Shown here piece by piece: positions 8,651 to 17,113 of a stretch of 35,480 nucleotides of DNA (positions within the stretch are counted from its first letter, which is position 1; the number at the start of each line of letters is the position of its first letter). The position numbers and the translations under genes are program-made. The DNA is from Bacteroidia bacterium (GTDB lineage Bacteria; Bacteroidota; Bacteroidia; Chitinophagales; Chitinophagaceae). Location: NCBI GenBank assembly GCA_030429205.1, contig JAUICZ010000008.1, positions 1 to 35,480 on the forward strand, given 5' to 3'. The notes under the pieces were generated by a model. It did no database searches, had not been told where the DNA came from, and saw only the letters and a program-made list of their open reading frames with translations.

Positions 8651-9589
8651 ATGAAAGTTACGGTAGTAGGTGCAGGAGCTGTTGGAGCCACTTGTGCAGA
8701 CAACATTGCGAGAAAAGAGCTGGTAGAAGAGCTTGTATTAGTTGATATTAAAGAAGGTTTTGCAGAAGGTAAGGCGTTGGATATTAGCCAAACAGCATCT
8801 TTGCTTGGTTTTGATACCAGAGTTATCGGAAGTACAAACGATTATGCAAAAACAGCAGGATCTGATGTTTGTGTAATCACTTCAGGTATTCCTCGTAAAC
8901 CAGGTATGACTCGTGAAGAACTAATCGGCACCAATGCAAAAATCGTAGAAACAGTTGCAAAAAACCTTTTAGAGCACTCTCCTAATGCTATTATCATTGT
9001 AATATCAAACCCAATGGATACAATGACCTACTTAGCACTTAAAGCTACCGGCTTACCAAAGAATAGAGTTATTGGTATGGGAGGAATACTAGATAGTGCA
9101 CGTTTTAAAACATATTTACAACAAGCATTGAGTTGTTCTCCTAATGACTTGCATGGTACCGTAATTGGCGGACATGGAGATACAACAATGATACCACTAA
9201 CAAGGTTGGCTACATTAGCAGGTGTTCCTGTTTCTGAGTATCTTAATGAAGGGCAGCTTGAAGAAATTGCTTCTGCTACTATGGTAGGAGGTGCTACTCT
9301 TACAAAACTATTGGGTACTTCTGCATGGTATGCACCGGGTGCTGCAGGAGCTGCATTAGTAGAGAGCATTATTCGTGACGAGAAAAAAGTTTTCCCATGT
9401 TGTGTCTCTCTTGATGGAGAGTATGGTCAGAAAGACATATGCTTAGGCGTACCTGTTGTAGTAGGTAAGAATGGCTGGGAAAAAATTATAGACTATAAAC
9501 TAACTGCGGACGAGCAAGAGAAATTTAATAACTCTGCAGAAGCTGTTCGTAAAATGAACAGTGTGTTAGATACACTGGTAGAAAGTTAA
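8651..9589 (+). CDS. mdh: Malate dehydrogenase (LDH-like family)
   Basis: 312 residues. It catalyses the NAD-dependent interconversion of malate and oxaloacetate in the TCA cycle, in the cytoplasm. The sequence shows the dinucleotide-binding GAGAVGATCA (residues 8-17) with the acidic D32 at the end of the second strand. The active-site loop PRKPGMTR has R82 and R88. Further motifs are ISNPMD (N120), the Asp of GILDSARF (D148) with R151, and the catalytic H175 in GGHGDTTM. The R82/K83 pair and the loop sequence fit malate rather than lactate specificity. The frame can be read from a TTG at 8606, but that lies in the promoter box, so the ATG at 8651 is chosen. It is monocistronic, with its own promoter and a strong terminator shared with the convergent neighbour. 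Confidence 0.96.
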   Translation: MKVTVVGAGAVGATCADNIARKELVEELVLVDIKEGFAEGKALDISQTASLLGFDTRVIGSTNDYAKTAGSDVCVITSGIPRKPGMTREELIGTNAKIVETVAKNLLEHSPNAIIIVISNPMDTMTYLALKATGLPKNRVIGMGGILDSARFKTYLQQALSCSPNDLHGTVIGGHGDTTMIPLTRLATLAGVPVSEYLNEGQLEEIASATMVGGATLTKLLGTSAWYAPGAAGAALVESIIRDEKKVFPCCVSLDGEYGQKDICLGVPVVVGKNGWEKIIDYKLTADEQEKFNNSAEAVRKMNSVLDTLVES

Positions 9590-9607
9590 TTAAGAAGTAG
9601 TTTACTA

Positions 9608-9644
9608 AAATAATAAAGCCCGGCAATGCCGGGCTTTATTATTT
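9608..9644. terminator. Bidirectional terminator between mdh and the DUF5777 gene
   Basis: A 17-bp perfect inverted repeat (9608-9624 and 9628-9644) centred on GCCCGGC-AAT-GCCGGGC, with A-rich and T-rich arms. It lies between the convergent stops at 9589 and 9657. Confidence 0.92.
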
Positions 9645-9656
9645 ATAAGCAGTGGT

Positions 9657-10652
9657 CTAATACATACTGTCGCCACCGCCTCTAAATTCTTTTGGTCTTA
9701 CAATTGTAAACACTCTTGATAAATTAAATCCAAAATGAATTGCGTCAAAACTTCCGGTTTTACCATCAAAACCCCATTGTCCATTTGTTTGGCCAATAAA
9801 TGCACGCTCTGTCATAGCTCTTGAGTTAGAGATGATTAGCTGAAATACATGACCTCCCGTTTCGATATCAACCCCAATTGATAGAACATTATAATAACCA
9901 TTTTGCTCTGTTCCCGGTACTCTGTAATAGTATTCTCCGTTAATTGCTACTCTGTTAGATAACTTAACACGTCCGCCTACACCTACTGCAACCAAGTCGT
10001 TACTTTCAGGAGTAGTTGGTACAAGGTTGTAGTGCACATGGGTTGGCATAATTTGTAATGATAGCCACCTGTTAAACTTTCGTGCTATCAACAGTTGGTT
10101 TACATAATACATCCTGTTGCTAAAGTGGTATTCTTGTCCTGCGGGCAGGGTAGGTGCCGGCATAGATTGAATACTACTAGCACCCATATAACTCAGGCTA
10201 AGTGGCATTCCTTTGTTTTCTGTCTGGCGTAAGAGTTTTACTTTTAAAAAGCCATCATATTCTTTTTGGTATGTGTTACGTCCAAAGCCTACCATTAGCC
10301 AGTCTGTAACACCATAATCAAACCCGATGCGCGTATTGGCATCATCTAGTCCAAAAAAGTTAGAAGTACCGTTTAGTAAATTTCCAAATCGGTGGTTAAC
10401 GCGAAAGTCTAGTACTCCTTTTCCTGTGTTTTCGATACTATGCCCATTAACCAGACGAGATGTTTTAAATGCAGCAGTAGTATAGCTTTTCTTTTCAGGA
10501 GTATCCTTTAATATATCTAATAGATCATCTCCGTCTTTTTTATCGCTTTCATCAACTTGTAATTGGTGTTCTTTTCTAGGTTGAGCAAAGCTATCAACAT
10601 CGGAAAAGGTTATAATTGTTGATGCCAGGATAAAAAAATGTAATAAGCGCAT
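9657..10652 (-). CDS. DUF5777-type outer-membrane beta-barrel protein
   Basis: 331 residues. The signal peptide ends FA|Q (SFAQPRKE). After a short charged linker, the segment TAAFKTSRLVNGHSIENTGK opens an alternating-strand barrel domain, with VLDFRVNHRFG, then FGLDDANTRIGFDYGVTDWL, and a C-terminal aromatic strand before a basic and Gly-rich tail. This matches the DUF5777 family from memory. It is the last gene of a five-gene operon, 19 bp after YceI, and is followed by the shared terminator. DUF5777 proteins are commonly seen beside YceI and cytochrome-like genes in Bacteroidota. A role as the outer-membrane component of that redox or lipid-carrier module is an inference. The transported or bound compound is unknown. 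Confidence 0.82.
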   Translation of the reverse strand: MRLLHFFILASTIITFSDVDSFAQPRKEHQLQVDESDKKDGDDLLDILKDTPEKKSYTTAAFKTSRLVNGHSIENTGKGVLDFRVNHRFGNLLNGTSNFFGLDDANTRIGFDYGVTDWLMVGFGRNTYQKEYDGFLKVKLLRQTENKGMPLSLSYMGASSIQSMPAPTLPAGQEYHFSNRMYYVNQLLIARKFNRWLSLQIMPTHVHYNLVPTTPESNDLVAVGVGGRVKLSNRVAINGEYYYRVPGTEQNGYYNVLSIGVDIETGGHVFQLIISNSRAMTERAFIGQTNGQWGFDGKTGSFDAIHFGFNLSRVFTIVRPKEFRGGGDSMY

Positions 10653-10671
10653 AGTATTCTATTGTTACTTG

Positions 10672-11220
10672 TTATTTAGTTTGCATTATGCTATTGACAG
10701 TTACTTCTATTTCTTTAGCGATTTTATCAACTACAACTCCTGGTATTTCTATATTGTAGTCTTGTGGAACAACTTTAAATTTTGATTGCACCGTGATATT
10801 GTTTCCTTTAACAATAAGTTTACCGGGAAGTGAAACCTCCTTTGTTACACCATGAATTTTAAGGTTGCCTTTTGTTTTAACGTCGTAGGTTCCATTTTTT
10901 GAAAGGTCAATATCATTTATGTTCTCAATAGATCCTCTATATTCAGCTTTGGGATATGTTGAACTTTCCATATAGTTCTCATTAAAGTGTTCTTGCATTA
11001 ATGATTTTTCGAATTTAAAGCTCTTGACTGGCACTTGAAAAATAAAAGAGCCTTTTTCAGCATCTAAAACACATGCCACTTCATTATTTATTGCTTCTAT
11101 TGTTTCAAGTGGAGTGGAGCCGTAAAAACTAACCTTACCTGTTCTTGTTAGATATTTTTGTGCGTTACCATGTAGTGCAATTAAGCTAAACGCCACTAGT
11201 AATATGATTGATCTTTTCAT
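10672..11220 (-). CDS. YceI-family periplasmic lipid-binding-like protein (copy 1)
   Basis: 182 residues. The signal peptide ends NA|Q (HGNAQKYL). It is the full length expected for YceI, an extended antiparallel beta-barrel of the lipocalin-like type that holds a long isoprenoid chain in characterised members. Recognisable parts are GKVSFYGSTPLETIEAIN near the N-terminus, the HFNENYMES..YPKAEYRG segment, KGNLKIHGVTKEV and a C-terminal IPGVVVDKIAKEIEV. It shares the HFNENYME motif and the PGVVxxKxAKEI ending with copy 2 at 16519-17073. It sits between the small cytochrome gene (48 bp) and the DUF5777 barrel (19 bp). Binding of a polyisoprenoid or quinone is suggested by family knowledge only. 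Confidence 0.9.
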   Translation of the reverse strand: MKRSIILLVAFSLIALHGNAQKYLTRTGKVSFYGSTPLETIEAINNEVACVLDAEKGSFIFQVPVKSFKFEKSLMQEHFNENYMESSTYPKAEYRGSIENINDIDLSKNGTYDVKTKGNLKIHGVTKEVSLPGKLIVKGNNITVQSKFKVVPQDYNIEIPGVVVDKIAKEIEVTVNSIMQTK

Positions 11221-11268
11221 GTTTTAAAGATTTTGTTTCATGTAATATAATTCAAAAACTATACCTAA

Positions 11269-11646
11269 CTATTGTGGAGTACCGGCATTTATCCATGCGG
11301 TAATTTTAGAAATGTCACAATCGCTAAGTTTTGCCATCCCCTTTGGCATAGCGCTAAACCCATTTTGATGATTGATGGCTCCTAATAGCCTGCCTTGGGT
11401 GCTTGCTACAGAGCCGTTATAATCACTTAAATCATAACCAAACGACTTTGTTTGTGCATCGTGACAGCCAGACATCGCACAATTGTTGTCGAATATCGTT
11501 TTAATGCTTGCTGAATATGTTACATTGGTAGTATCACAACCGGTACCTGTAGTAGATATGGGATATAATTGATCTTCTTTATCAAAGTAACAACCCGATA
11601 AAATTAATACTAAGGCAATTGTAGTTACGATTTTTAGTTTATTCAT
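11269..11646 (-). CDS. Small cytochrome c-like lipoprotein with a CX4CH haem motif
   Basis: 125 residues. A lipoprotein signal peptide has its lipobox at LSGC, so the mature protein should be membrane-anchored outside the cytoplasm. There is one haem-binding motif, NCAMSGCHDA, with four rather than two residues between the cysteines. A plausible axial Met lies in SAMPKGMAKLSDCDI, and the protein ends with the helix ITAWINAGTP. The whole mature domain aligns with either half of the 235-residue neighbour, so the pair arose by duplication. It lies 24 bp after that gene in the same operon. Electron transfer is expected, but the partner is unknown. Confidence 0.82.
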   Translation of the reverse strand: MNKLKIVTTIALVLILSGCYFDKEDQLYPISTTGTGCDTTNVTYSASIKTIFDNNCAMSGCHDAQTKSFGYDLSDYNGSVASTQGRLLGAINHQNGFSAMPKGMAKLSDCDISKITAWINAGTPQ

Positions 11647-11670
11647 AAATGAAAAATAATATAATTTCCG

Positions 11671-12378
11671 TTAATTATTCTGTTTGCCTGCTTCCACCCA
11701 CTTTTCGAAAGTTCTTATTTCGCAATCGCTAAGTTTGTTTCCGCCTTGTGGCATTGGGGTATAACCTTGTTCATGCCTGATGGAGTTCAACAAACCTCCA
11801 TTATCAACTCCATTTACAATACCTGTATAGCTATCGAGGACAATGCCCTTTGGTGCTAATGCAGATGTATGGCATGCTACGCAATGTTTTTTTATAGTAG
11901 GGTTGATATTTGCGGCAAAAGAGAATTTGTTGGTATCGCATGATGAGCCGCAATTAGTTGTGTTTTTTGCTCCCTCATTAATCCAGCGTTCAATCAGTTT
12001 TTTCTGATCAAATGTTAATGGAGCTGCAGGAGGCGGAGGCATGATTTTATCCGCTTTGTCCTCATTTATTTTTTCAAATAACTCCGTAGCCCCTGCATTT
12101 CCCGGTACAAAGTTTTTTGACACAATAGAATTGTAATCAGTAAACTGATAACCATCTTGTTTGCTTAGGGCGTCATGACAACCAGACTGAGCACAATTAC
12201 TAATAAATATTGGCAGTATATCTCTTTCAAAACAAATACCTGTATCTGATCCTGTAGATGGATTATTGTTATTGGGATTATTAGTGTTACCGGCTGGATT
12301 TATATTGTTGCCTGGGTTGTGCTTACATGCAACAATGGCTATGGTAACCGTAATAAATAAAATGGTGTACTTATTCAT
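11671..12378 (-). CDS. Two-domain cytochrome c-like lipoprotein with CX4CH and CX2CH haem motifs
   Basis: 235 residues. The lipoprotein signal has its lipobox at IVAC (C18). An Asn/Pro-rich linker (NNPNNNNPS) leads to domain 1, which carries NCAQSGCHDA (CX4CH) and KIMPPPPAAPLTFDQ as a probable Met-ligand loop. After a small Cys cluster (NCGSSCD), domain 2 carries the standard HCVACHT motif and YTPMPQGGNKLSDCEI. It is therefore a likely di-haem protein with one unusual and one normal attachment site. The 3' half is a homologue of the next gene. It lies 6 bp downstream of the OB-fold gene, in the same operon. Electron transfer is expected at the outer face of the inner membrane or at the outer membrane. 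Confidence 0.83.
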   Translation of the reverse strand: MNKYTILFITVTIAIVACKHNPGNNINPAGNTNNPNNNNPSTGSDTGICFERDILPIFISNCAQSGCHDALSKQDGYQFTDYNSIVSKNFVPGNAGATELFEKINEDKADKIMPPPPAAPLTFDQKKLIERWINEGAKNTTNCGSSCDTNKFSFAANINPTIKKHCVACHTSALAPKGIVLDSYTGIVNGVDNGGLLNSIRHEQGYTPMPQGGNKLSDCEIRTFEKWVEAGKQNN

Positions 12379-12384
12379 ATAATA

Positions 12385-12807
12385 CTATTCATTCAATACA
12401 ATTGCATCCCTTAACGAAACATCCCCAAAAATTGTCTGTCCTGTACAAAAACCTTTCACTGTAATATTATCTCCTACTGCAATAGTGTGATTTTTTTCTC
12501 GAAAAGTACATTGCACGGTTAGCTCCGGATTTGCTCCATGAAGTACAACTAATAACCCTCCGTCTTGATTTTCTTCTGTCTCCGCAACGATACCTGACAC
12601 TTGAATGGCCTTGTCCAGGTAATTTGCATTTGCGGCATCTTGGTTGTTATTAAATGCATTTGCTATTTCATCTACAGTAAGAAGTACCCCTTGTTGATCT
12701 TCTACTTTTTCATGTGGTTTGTTCCACATGTAATATCCTACAGCAAATGCTATAATTATTCCCGAAAGGACAACGGCTAAAGCTCTTTTTAATAATCTGC
12801 TTTTCAT
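12385..12807 (-). CDS. Membrane-anchored OB-fold (tRNA_anti-like) protein
   Basis: 140 residues. A basic N-terminus (MKSRLLKR) and one hydrophobic helix (ALAVVLSGIIIAFAVGYYMW) act as an uncleaved anchor. Residues ~45-138 form an OB-like beta-barrel. They begin with VDEIANAFNNNQDAANANYL and continue with KAIQVSGIVAET, VQCTFREKN, ITVKGFCTGQT and DVSLRDAIV, the pattern of the tRNA_anti-like family. Despite that family name, no tRNA role is implied: these proteins are extracytoplasmic and of unknown function. It is the first gene of the cytochrome/YceI/DUF5777 operon and lies 41 bp downstream of the likely promoter box. Confidence 0.82.
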   Translation of the reverse strand: MKSRLLKRALAVVLSGIIIAFAVGYYMWNKPHEKVEDQQGVLLTVDEIANAFNNNQDAANANYLDKAIQVSGIVAETEENQDGGLLVVLHGANPELTVQCTFREKNHTIAVGDNITVKGFCTGQTIFGDVSLRDAIVLNE

Positions 12808-12855
12808 TTAGGAGTATTAATAATCAAAAATAGGTACAAATACACTTTGTTATTG

Positions 12856-12863
12856 CAAAAGTA
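12856..12863 (-). promoter_or_regulatory. -7 box of the cytochrome/YceI/DUF5777 operon
   Basis: The minus-strand reading TACTTTTG matches TAnnTTTG exactly. It lies 49 bp upstream of the first start codon (12807), in the 98-bp gap after the response-regulator stop. It marks the redox operon as a separate transcription unit and is a natural target for the regulator encoded just upstream. Confidence 0.6.
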
Positions 12864-12905
12864 CGATGAATCGGTAAATTGTATAGCTGAACTGGATGTC
12901 TACTA

Positions 12906-13670
12906 TTAGCTAAGCTCACCGTCTAGCCATTTCTTGAAAATTGAGCTTCTTTCTGAGCTTACTAAAGGAGGTTCTTTACTTTCTGGCATTAATTTTACCA
13001 ATACTCTTGATTTGCTATACGTTTTCATTTCGTGAATTGCATCCATAGCGATTATATATTGTCTGTTAAGCCTGAAAAAATGTTCAGGATCTAATAGTTG
13101 TTCTAGCCTGTCTAAGTTTTGGTCAATTGGGTAGGTGCGCCCTTCAAAAGTCTTTGCAAATGTTGCTTTATTTTCACTGTAGAAATATGCAATTTCTTTT
13201 GTGCTGAGTGTTTTGATATTATCTCCAAAACGAATAAGAAACCTCTTTTTATATGTAGCGGGTACAATGGCTTCAAGTAGCTCTTGCGTCTCTTTTTGCG
13301 AGGGGTTGAATAATTGCTTAAAGCCATCCAGTTTTTCAAGAGTGTCTGTTAACTCATCAGCTTTTATGGGTTTTAGCAGGTAGCCTATGCTGTTTGCTTT
13401 AAAGGCATCAATTGCATATTGGTCGTACGCAGTAGTAAATATTATTGGCGATTCTATTGTAGTTTGTTCTAAAAGGTCAAATGCCGATCCGTCTGCCAAA
13501 TGGATATCCATGAATACTACATCAGGTTGCTCGTTCTCCTCTAGCCATTTTTTAGAACCCAGTACACTATCATGATGAGCAAGGAGCTTTGCGTTTGGTA
13601 CATGTTCTTCTAATAGCTTTTTTAAACGTGTAAATGCAGGTAATTCGTCTTCTATAATAATTACGTTCAT
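12906..13670 (-). CDS. LytR/AlgR-type response regulator (receiver + LytTR DNA-binding domain)
   Basis: 254 residues. The receiver domain (1-~120) has the acidic EDE at 7-9, the phospho-acceptor D55 in VVFMDIHLADG, the conserved T80 in IIFTTAYDQY and K100 in YLLKP. After a linker, residues ~143-250 form a LytTR domain (RFGDNIKTLSTKEIAYFYSE, then HFFRLNRQYIIAMDAI). Proteins of this class bind direct repeats upstream of target genes. Its ATG overlaps the kinase stop codon (ATGA at 13667-13670), so the two are translationally coupled and form one two-component system. The operon just downstream on the same strand, with its own promoter, is the most likely target (inference). Confidence 0.95.
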   Translation of the reverse strand: MNVIIIEDELPAFTRLKKLLEEHVPNAKLLAHHDSVLGSKKWLEENEQPDVVFMDIHLADGSAFDLLEQTTIESPIIFTTAYDQYAIDAFKANSIGYLLKPIKADELTDTLEKLDGFKQLFNPSQKETQELLEAIVPATYKKRFLIRFGDNIKTLSTKEIAYFYSENKATFAKTFEGRTYPIDQNLDRLEQLLDPEHFFRLNRQYIIAMDAIHEMKTYSKSRVLVKLMPESKEPPLVSSERSSIFKKWLDGELS

Positions 13671-16522
13671 AACAATGGTATTACAACAACAAATTCATCA
13701 TTTTCAATTCCTGAAATAACTCTTTTTTTAGTCAATAAACTATAGCGCTTTCTTATGTTCGCAAGACCTAAGCCAGCTCCTTTTTCTTTGCTCATTTTAG
13801 GTTGATATGTATTTCGAACAATCAGTGAGCTCGCTTTGGTAGATATGTTTATTATAAGGGGTTGGTGCATTGAAACAATGTTGTGTTTTATGGCATTTTC
13901 TAAAAGTAGTTGTAATGCCATAGGTACTACTCTTTTTGACAATCTGGTTGTTTCGTCAACATCTGCTTTCAACTGTAATGCGTTGCCAAATCTGCTTTTT
14001 TGAATATAAAGGTAATTATTCATGATCTCCCATTCATCGGCTAAACTAATAGTGTCTTTGTTTCTGTGAGATAACATGTTTCTGTATAAATCAGAAAGTT
14101 CATTGGTATATTTCAGGGCGGCATCATCTTCATTTTCAATTAAACTGGTGAGTGTGTTTAAGCTATTGAATAGGAAGTGTGGGTTTACCTGACTTTTTAA
14201 ATGCTCGTATTCAAAAAGCATTCTTTCTTTTTGTAAAGAAGAGACTTTACGTAAATTTCTTTCTTTCGTTTTTACATATGCGTAAGCAATGCCCCAGGCA
14301 ATGCATATTGCCAGAATAATAAACCATAGTTGCAGCCATATTGGTTTCCCTATATAAAACTCTTTAGTGTCCTCACTGTATATATTGAATGAATTATTTG
14401 TTGATGTTTGAACACAGAAAGTATAGTTGCCCGATGGTAATTTGGGAAATGTTACACTTCTGTCTTTAGTCTCTATCCACATATCGTTATACCCTTTTAA
14501 TTGATACCTGTAAAAAAGAGGTTCAGTATTAACTAGGTTAATACCTTTAAAGTTGAAGGTAATATGGTTGTTTGAATAGCTGAATTCTTTTTTGTCTAAT
14601 GGTGTAGGTACGAAAAAAGTGCTGATACCAGTAATGCGTATACTAGGAATGATGTTTTGATTTTGATTGGTGGGAGAGAATGCAATTAACCCGTCTTGAT
14701 AAGGAATGAAAATATTAGTGCTGTTTTGGGTAATGAGTTTAAGCACGTCTGATAAACTATCAATACCTAAACGCATTCGTTTGTTAATGCTTCTGAATTG
14801 CTGACTATGCGGTTGCCATATATCAATGCCCTTAGTATTTGTAATATATACTTGACCGTTGGTACTACTGGTAATGGCAGAAATATTTACATCCTGAATG
14901 CCGTGATTTCTATTGTATTGCGTCCATTTTTCACCATCAAATTTTATTAGACCTTTATTGAGTGTAGTAGCCCAAATATTCCCTGAGGTGTCTTCAATAA
15001 TACTATAGGTTACCTTGCTAACCATTCCTTGAGAACTATCCCAGTGAGTATACTTACCATTATTATACATGCATACACCTGCACCGTCAGTTGCCATCCA
15101 TACACCTCCGTTGTTATCTGTGCATATTTGATAGACATAATCACTGCCAACGCCAGTGTTCTTGTTGTGTAGTTTATGCAATTTTATTTTTGCAGCCGAG
15201 CTACTAAGAGATAATTCTTCAATACCATTCAACCCGGCTACCCATAACCTGTCATTACTGTGTGCGATGTCAAGTATGCTTTCTTTATTTAAGAGGGGTA
15301 TGTGTTTGATTTTTTGTGCATTGCTATGGATGTTCTTGTGCCACAGTCCATCGCCAAAGGTGCCTATCCATAATGTGTTATTATCATCAAGATGAAGGTT
15401 GGATATTGATACTTTTGATGTAAATGTTTTATGTTTTGTATTGGTGGTTAAATTATACCTGTATAAATTGTTGCCCATGGCAAGCCATACGTATTTGTCA
15501 TTAGCCACAATAGATGTTAAGGCTTGAAGAGAGTAAGGAGCACTTATAGCTGTTTTTTTCATAAAGGTATACGTAGATAGCATAAGCCCTTTGTTTGTAG
15601 CTATCCATATATTACCTGTATTATCTTCTATGATTTTGTTGAACTTCCGGTTAGGGTAGTGGAACGGTGTCGTTTTTACATGGTTACTGTCTATTAATGT
15701 TGCATCTATTAGGTAGCCTTGGTCTGTACATATTAATGCATGCCCATCTTCAAGAGGTAAAATGTCATTTATGCTACCCCACTTCCATGATGTTTCGTTT
15801 TTGGGAGACCATATGGTGTTGAGCATTTTGCAATAAAGTGCCAGCCCGCCTTGCTGTGTGCCAACCCAACTCCAGCACTTCTTTCTCATAGGTTTTATTG
15901 AGCGAACGATATTGTCCGGTAGCCCTGTTGTGGTAGTGTACTTTTTTATTTTTAGAATATCCTTTTTGAAGCCTATTTCATTAATACCTCTGTCTGTTGC
16001 TATCAAAATATTTTTGTTGCCGGGTATGGTGGCAGTGTAAATGTATTCATCAGACAGGCCTTTGCTTCTGCCATATCGCGTAGCATAACTATTATGAATA
16101 AAAAACAAACCTTGTCCGTATGTTGATACAATTATTGTTTGCCCCTGCATTACGTGAATCGATGAGATAGCGGTTTTTATACTATCTCCATTAAGAGGTT
16201 TTTCGTAAAATTTATTTTTTTGATAAAACCCAATAGTCCCGTTGTTAAAACCCACCCAAACAATATTGTTTGATATGCTTAGTGCTGTAATATTATTGTT
16301 TCCGCCGGTACTGCTCTTTTCAAATTCGTACCCATCATATCTATATAATCCATTTTCTGTGCCCAGCCATAGAAAACCTGCAGAGTCTTGTTCAATACAA
16401 TTAACTTTTACGTCAGTATTTGTTTCATTGAGCCAAATGTCTTTAGTGAATGGTTGTTGCGCATATGAATATTGTACGAAGAGTACTGCCAATAATATAA
16501 TATGGAGGATGCGTGCTATCAT
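13667..16522 (-). CDS. Propeller-sensor histidine kinase (Reg_prop, Y_Y_Y, His_kinase, HATPase)
   Basis: 951 residues. The signal peptide ends YA|Q (SYAQQPFT). Residues ~25-640 are two-component-regulator propeller repeats with motifs such as DSAGFLWLGTENGLYRYDG, DNTGNIWIATNKGL and DTSGNIWATTLNKGL. A Y_Y_Y domain lies at ~645-725 and a single transmembrane helix at ~729-749. A short coiled coil then leads into the LytS-type phospho-acceptor motif QVNPHFLFNSLN (His near 779). The ATPase N-box (LLLENAIKH) and the G-box (GAGLGLANIRKRY) follow. It therefore senses a periplasmic ligand and signals to the LytTR regulator. It overlaps the upstream YceI gene and the downstream regulator gene by 4 bp each (ATGA), which ties a YceI protein directly to sensing. 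It lacks the fused AraC-type regulator of hybrid two-component systems. Confidence 0.94.
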   Translation of the reverse strand: MIARILHIILLAVLFVQYSYAQQPFTKDIWLNETNTDVKVNCIEQDSAGFLWLGTENGLYRYDGYEFEKSSTGGNNNITALSISNNIVWVGFNNGTIGFYQKNKFYEKPLNGDSIKTAISSIHVMQGQTIIVSTYGQGLFFIHNSYATRYGRSKGLSDEYIYTATIPGNKNILIATDRGINEIGFKKDILKIKKYTTTTGLPDNIVRSIKPMRKKCWSWVGTQQGGLALYCKMLNTIWSPKNETSWKWGSINDILPLEDGHALICTDQGYLIDATLIDSNHVKTTPFHYPNRKFNKIIEDNTGNIWIATNKGLMLSTYTFMKKTAISAPYSLQALTSIVANDKYVWLAMGNNLYRYNLTTNTKHKTFTSKVSISNLHLDDNNTLWIGTFGDGLWHKNIHSNAQKIKHIPLLNKESILDIAHSNDRLWVAGLNGIEELSLSSSAAKIKLHKLHNKNTGVGSDYVYQICTDNNGGVWMATDGAGVCMYNNGKYTHWDSSQGMVSKVTYSIIEDTSGNIWATTLNKGLIKFDGEKWTQYNRNHGIQDVNISAITSSTNGQVYITNTKGIDIWQPHSQQFRSINKRMRLGIDSLSDVLKLITQNSTNIFIPYQDGLIAFSPTNQNQNIIPSIRITGISTFFVPTPLDKKEFSYSNNHITFNFKGINLVNTEPLFYRYQLKGYNDMWIETKDRSVTFPKLPSGNYTFCVQTSTNNSFNIYSEDTKEFYIGKPIWLQLWFIILAICIAWGIAYAYVKTKERNLRKVSSLQKERMLFEYEHLKSQVNPHFLFNSLNTLTSLIENEDDAALKYTNELSDLYRNMLSHRNKDTISLADEWEIMNNYLYIQKSRFGNALQLKADVDETTRLSKRVVPMALQLLLENAIKHNIVSMHQPLIINISTKASSLIVRNTYQPKMSKEKGAGLGLANIRKRYSLLTKKRVISGIENDEFVVVIPLL

Positions 16523-17073
16523 TTCTGTGGCATCATTTCTCCTGTTACTAATAGGTTGATCTCTTTTGCGAGTTTAGTATGAACTACTCTCGGTATTTTA
16601 ATGTTATGGTCTGATAATGTAACCGAGAACTCACTTTTAAAAGAAACAAGTTCTTCCTGTACTTTTACTGTAGTATATATTATTCTTTCTTGTTCAGTTC
16701 CGTGTATATTGATTTTGCCTTTAGCTCGCAGTACGTATTCTCCTTTTTTACTTAAGTCAATATCTTCAATTATTTTTCCTGAAAAAGTGGCTTGTGGGTA
16801 CTTGAAAGTTTCCATGTAATTCTCGTTAAAATGCTCTTTCTGAATCGGACTGTTAAAACCGGTAAAAGTTGATACAACGACTTTAAAAGCAAATAAGTTT
16901 TTGGAAACATCAAGCACTCCTTGCAATTCATCGGATTTTGCTTTGATAATCTCATTTGGTGAGCTTGAATTAAAATATATCTCGCCTTTTACTACTTCGT
17001 ATATGCCTTGTGCTGAAGTAGTATATGTAATGGATAAAAAAAAACTGATTAAGACTATGAAATGCGCACGCAT
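16519..17073 (-). CDS. YceI-family periplasmic protein (copy 2), coupled to the sensor kinase
   Basis: 184 residues. The signal peptide ends SA|Q (TTSAQGIYE). It has the YceI layout: GEIYFNSSSPNEIIKAKSDE at the start, then KEHFNENYMETFKYPQATF, KGKINIHGTEQER and the C-terminal IPRVVHTKLAKEI. It shares the HFNENYME and AKEI regions with copy 1 at 10672-11220 but diverges elsewhere. Its stop overlaps the kinase ATG (16519-16522), and it lies 40 bp after the orphan sorting-domain-like gene. An extracytoplasmic lipid-binding role follows from the family. A role as a ligand-presenting subunit for the propeller kinase is an inference from the coupling. Confidence 0.9.
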   Translation of the reverse strand: MRAHFIVLISFFLSITYTTSAQGIYEVVKGEIYFNSSSPNEIIKAKSDELQGVLDVSKNLFAFKVVVSTFTGFNSPIQKEHFNENYMETFKYPQATFSGKIIEDIDLSKKGEYVLRAKGKINIHGTEQERIIYTTVKVQEELVSFKSEFSVTLSDHNIKIPRVVHTKLAKEINLLVTGEMMPQK

Positions 17074-17113
17074 AAGTAATGAAAATACATTTTTATGCGG
17101 TTTTGGTCAAGAA

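Noticed and set aside
12385-12807. tRNA-binding protein
   Set aside because: The OB-fold resembles the tRNA_anti-like family, but the protein is anchored outside the cytoplasm and sits with cytochromes, so a tRNA role is unlikely.
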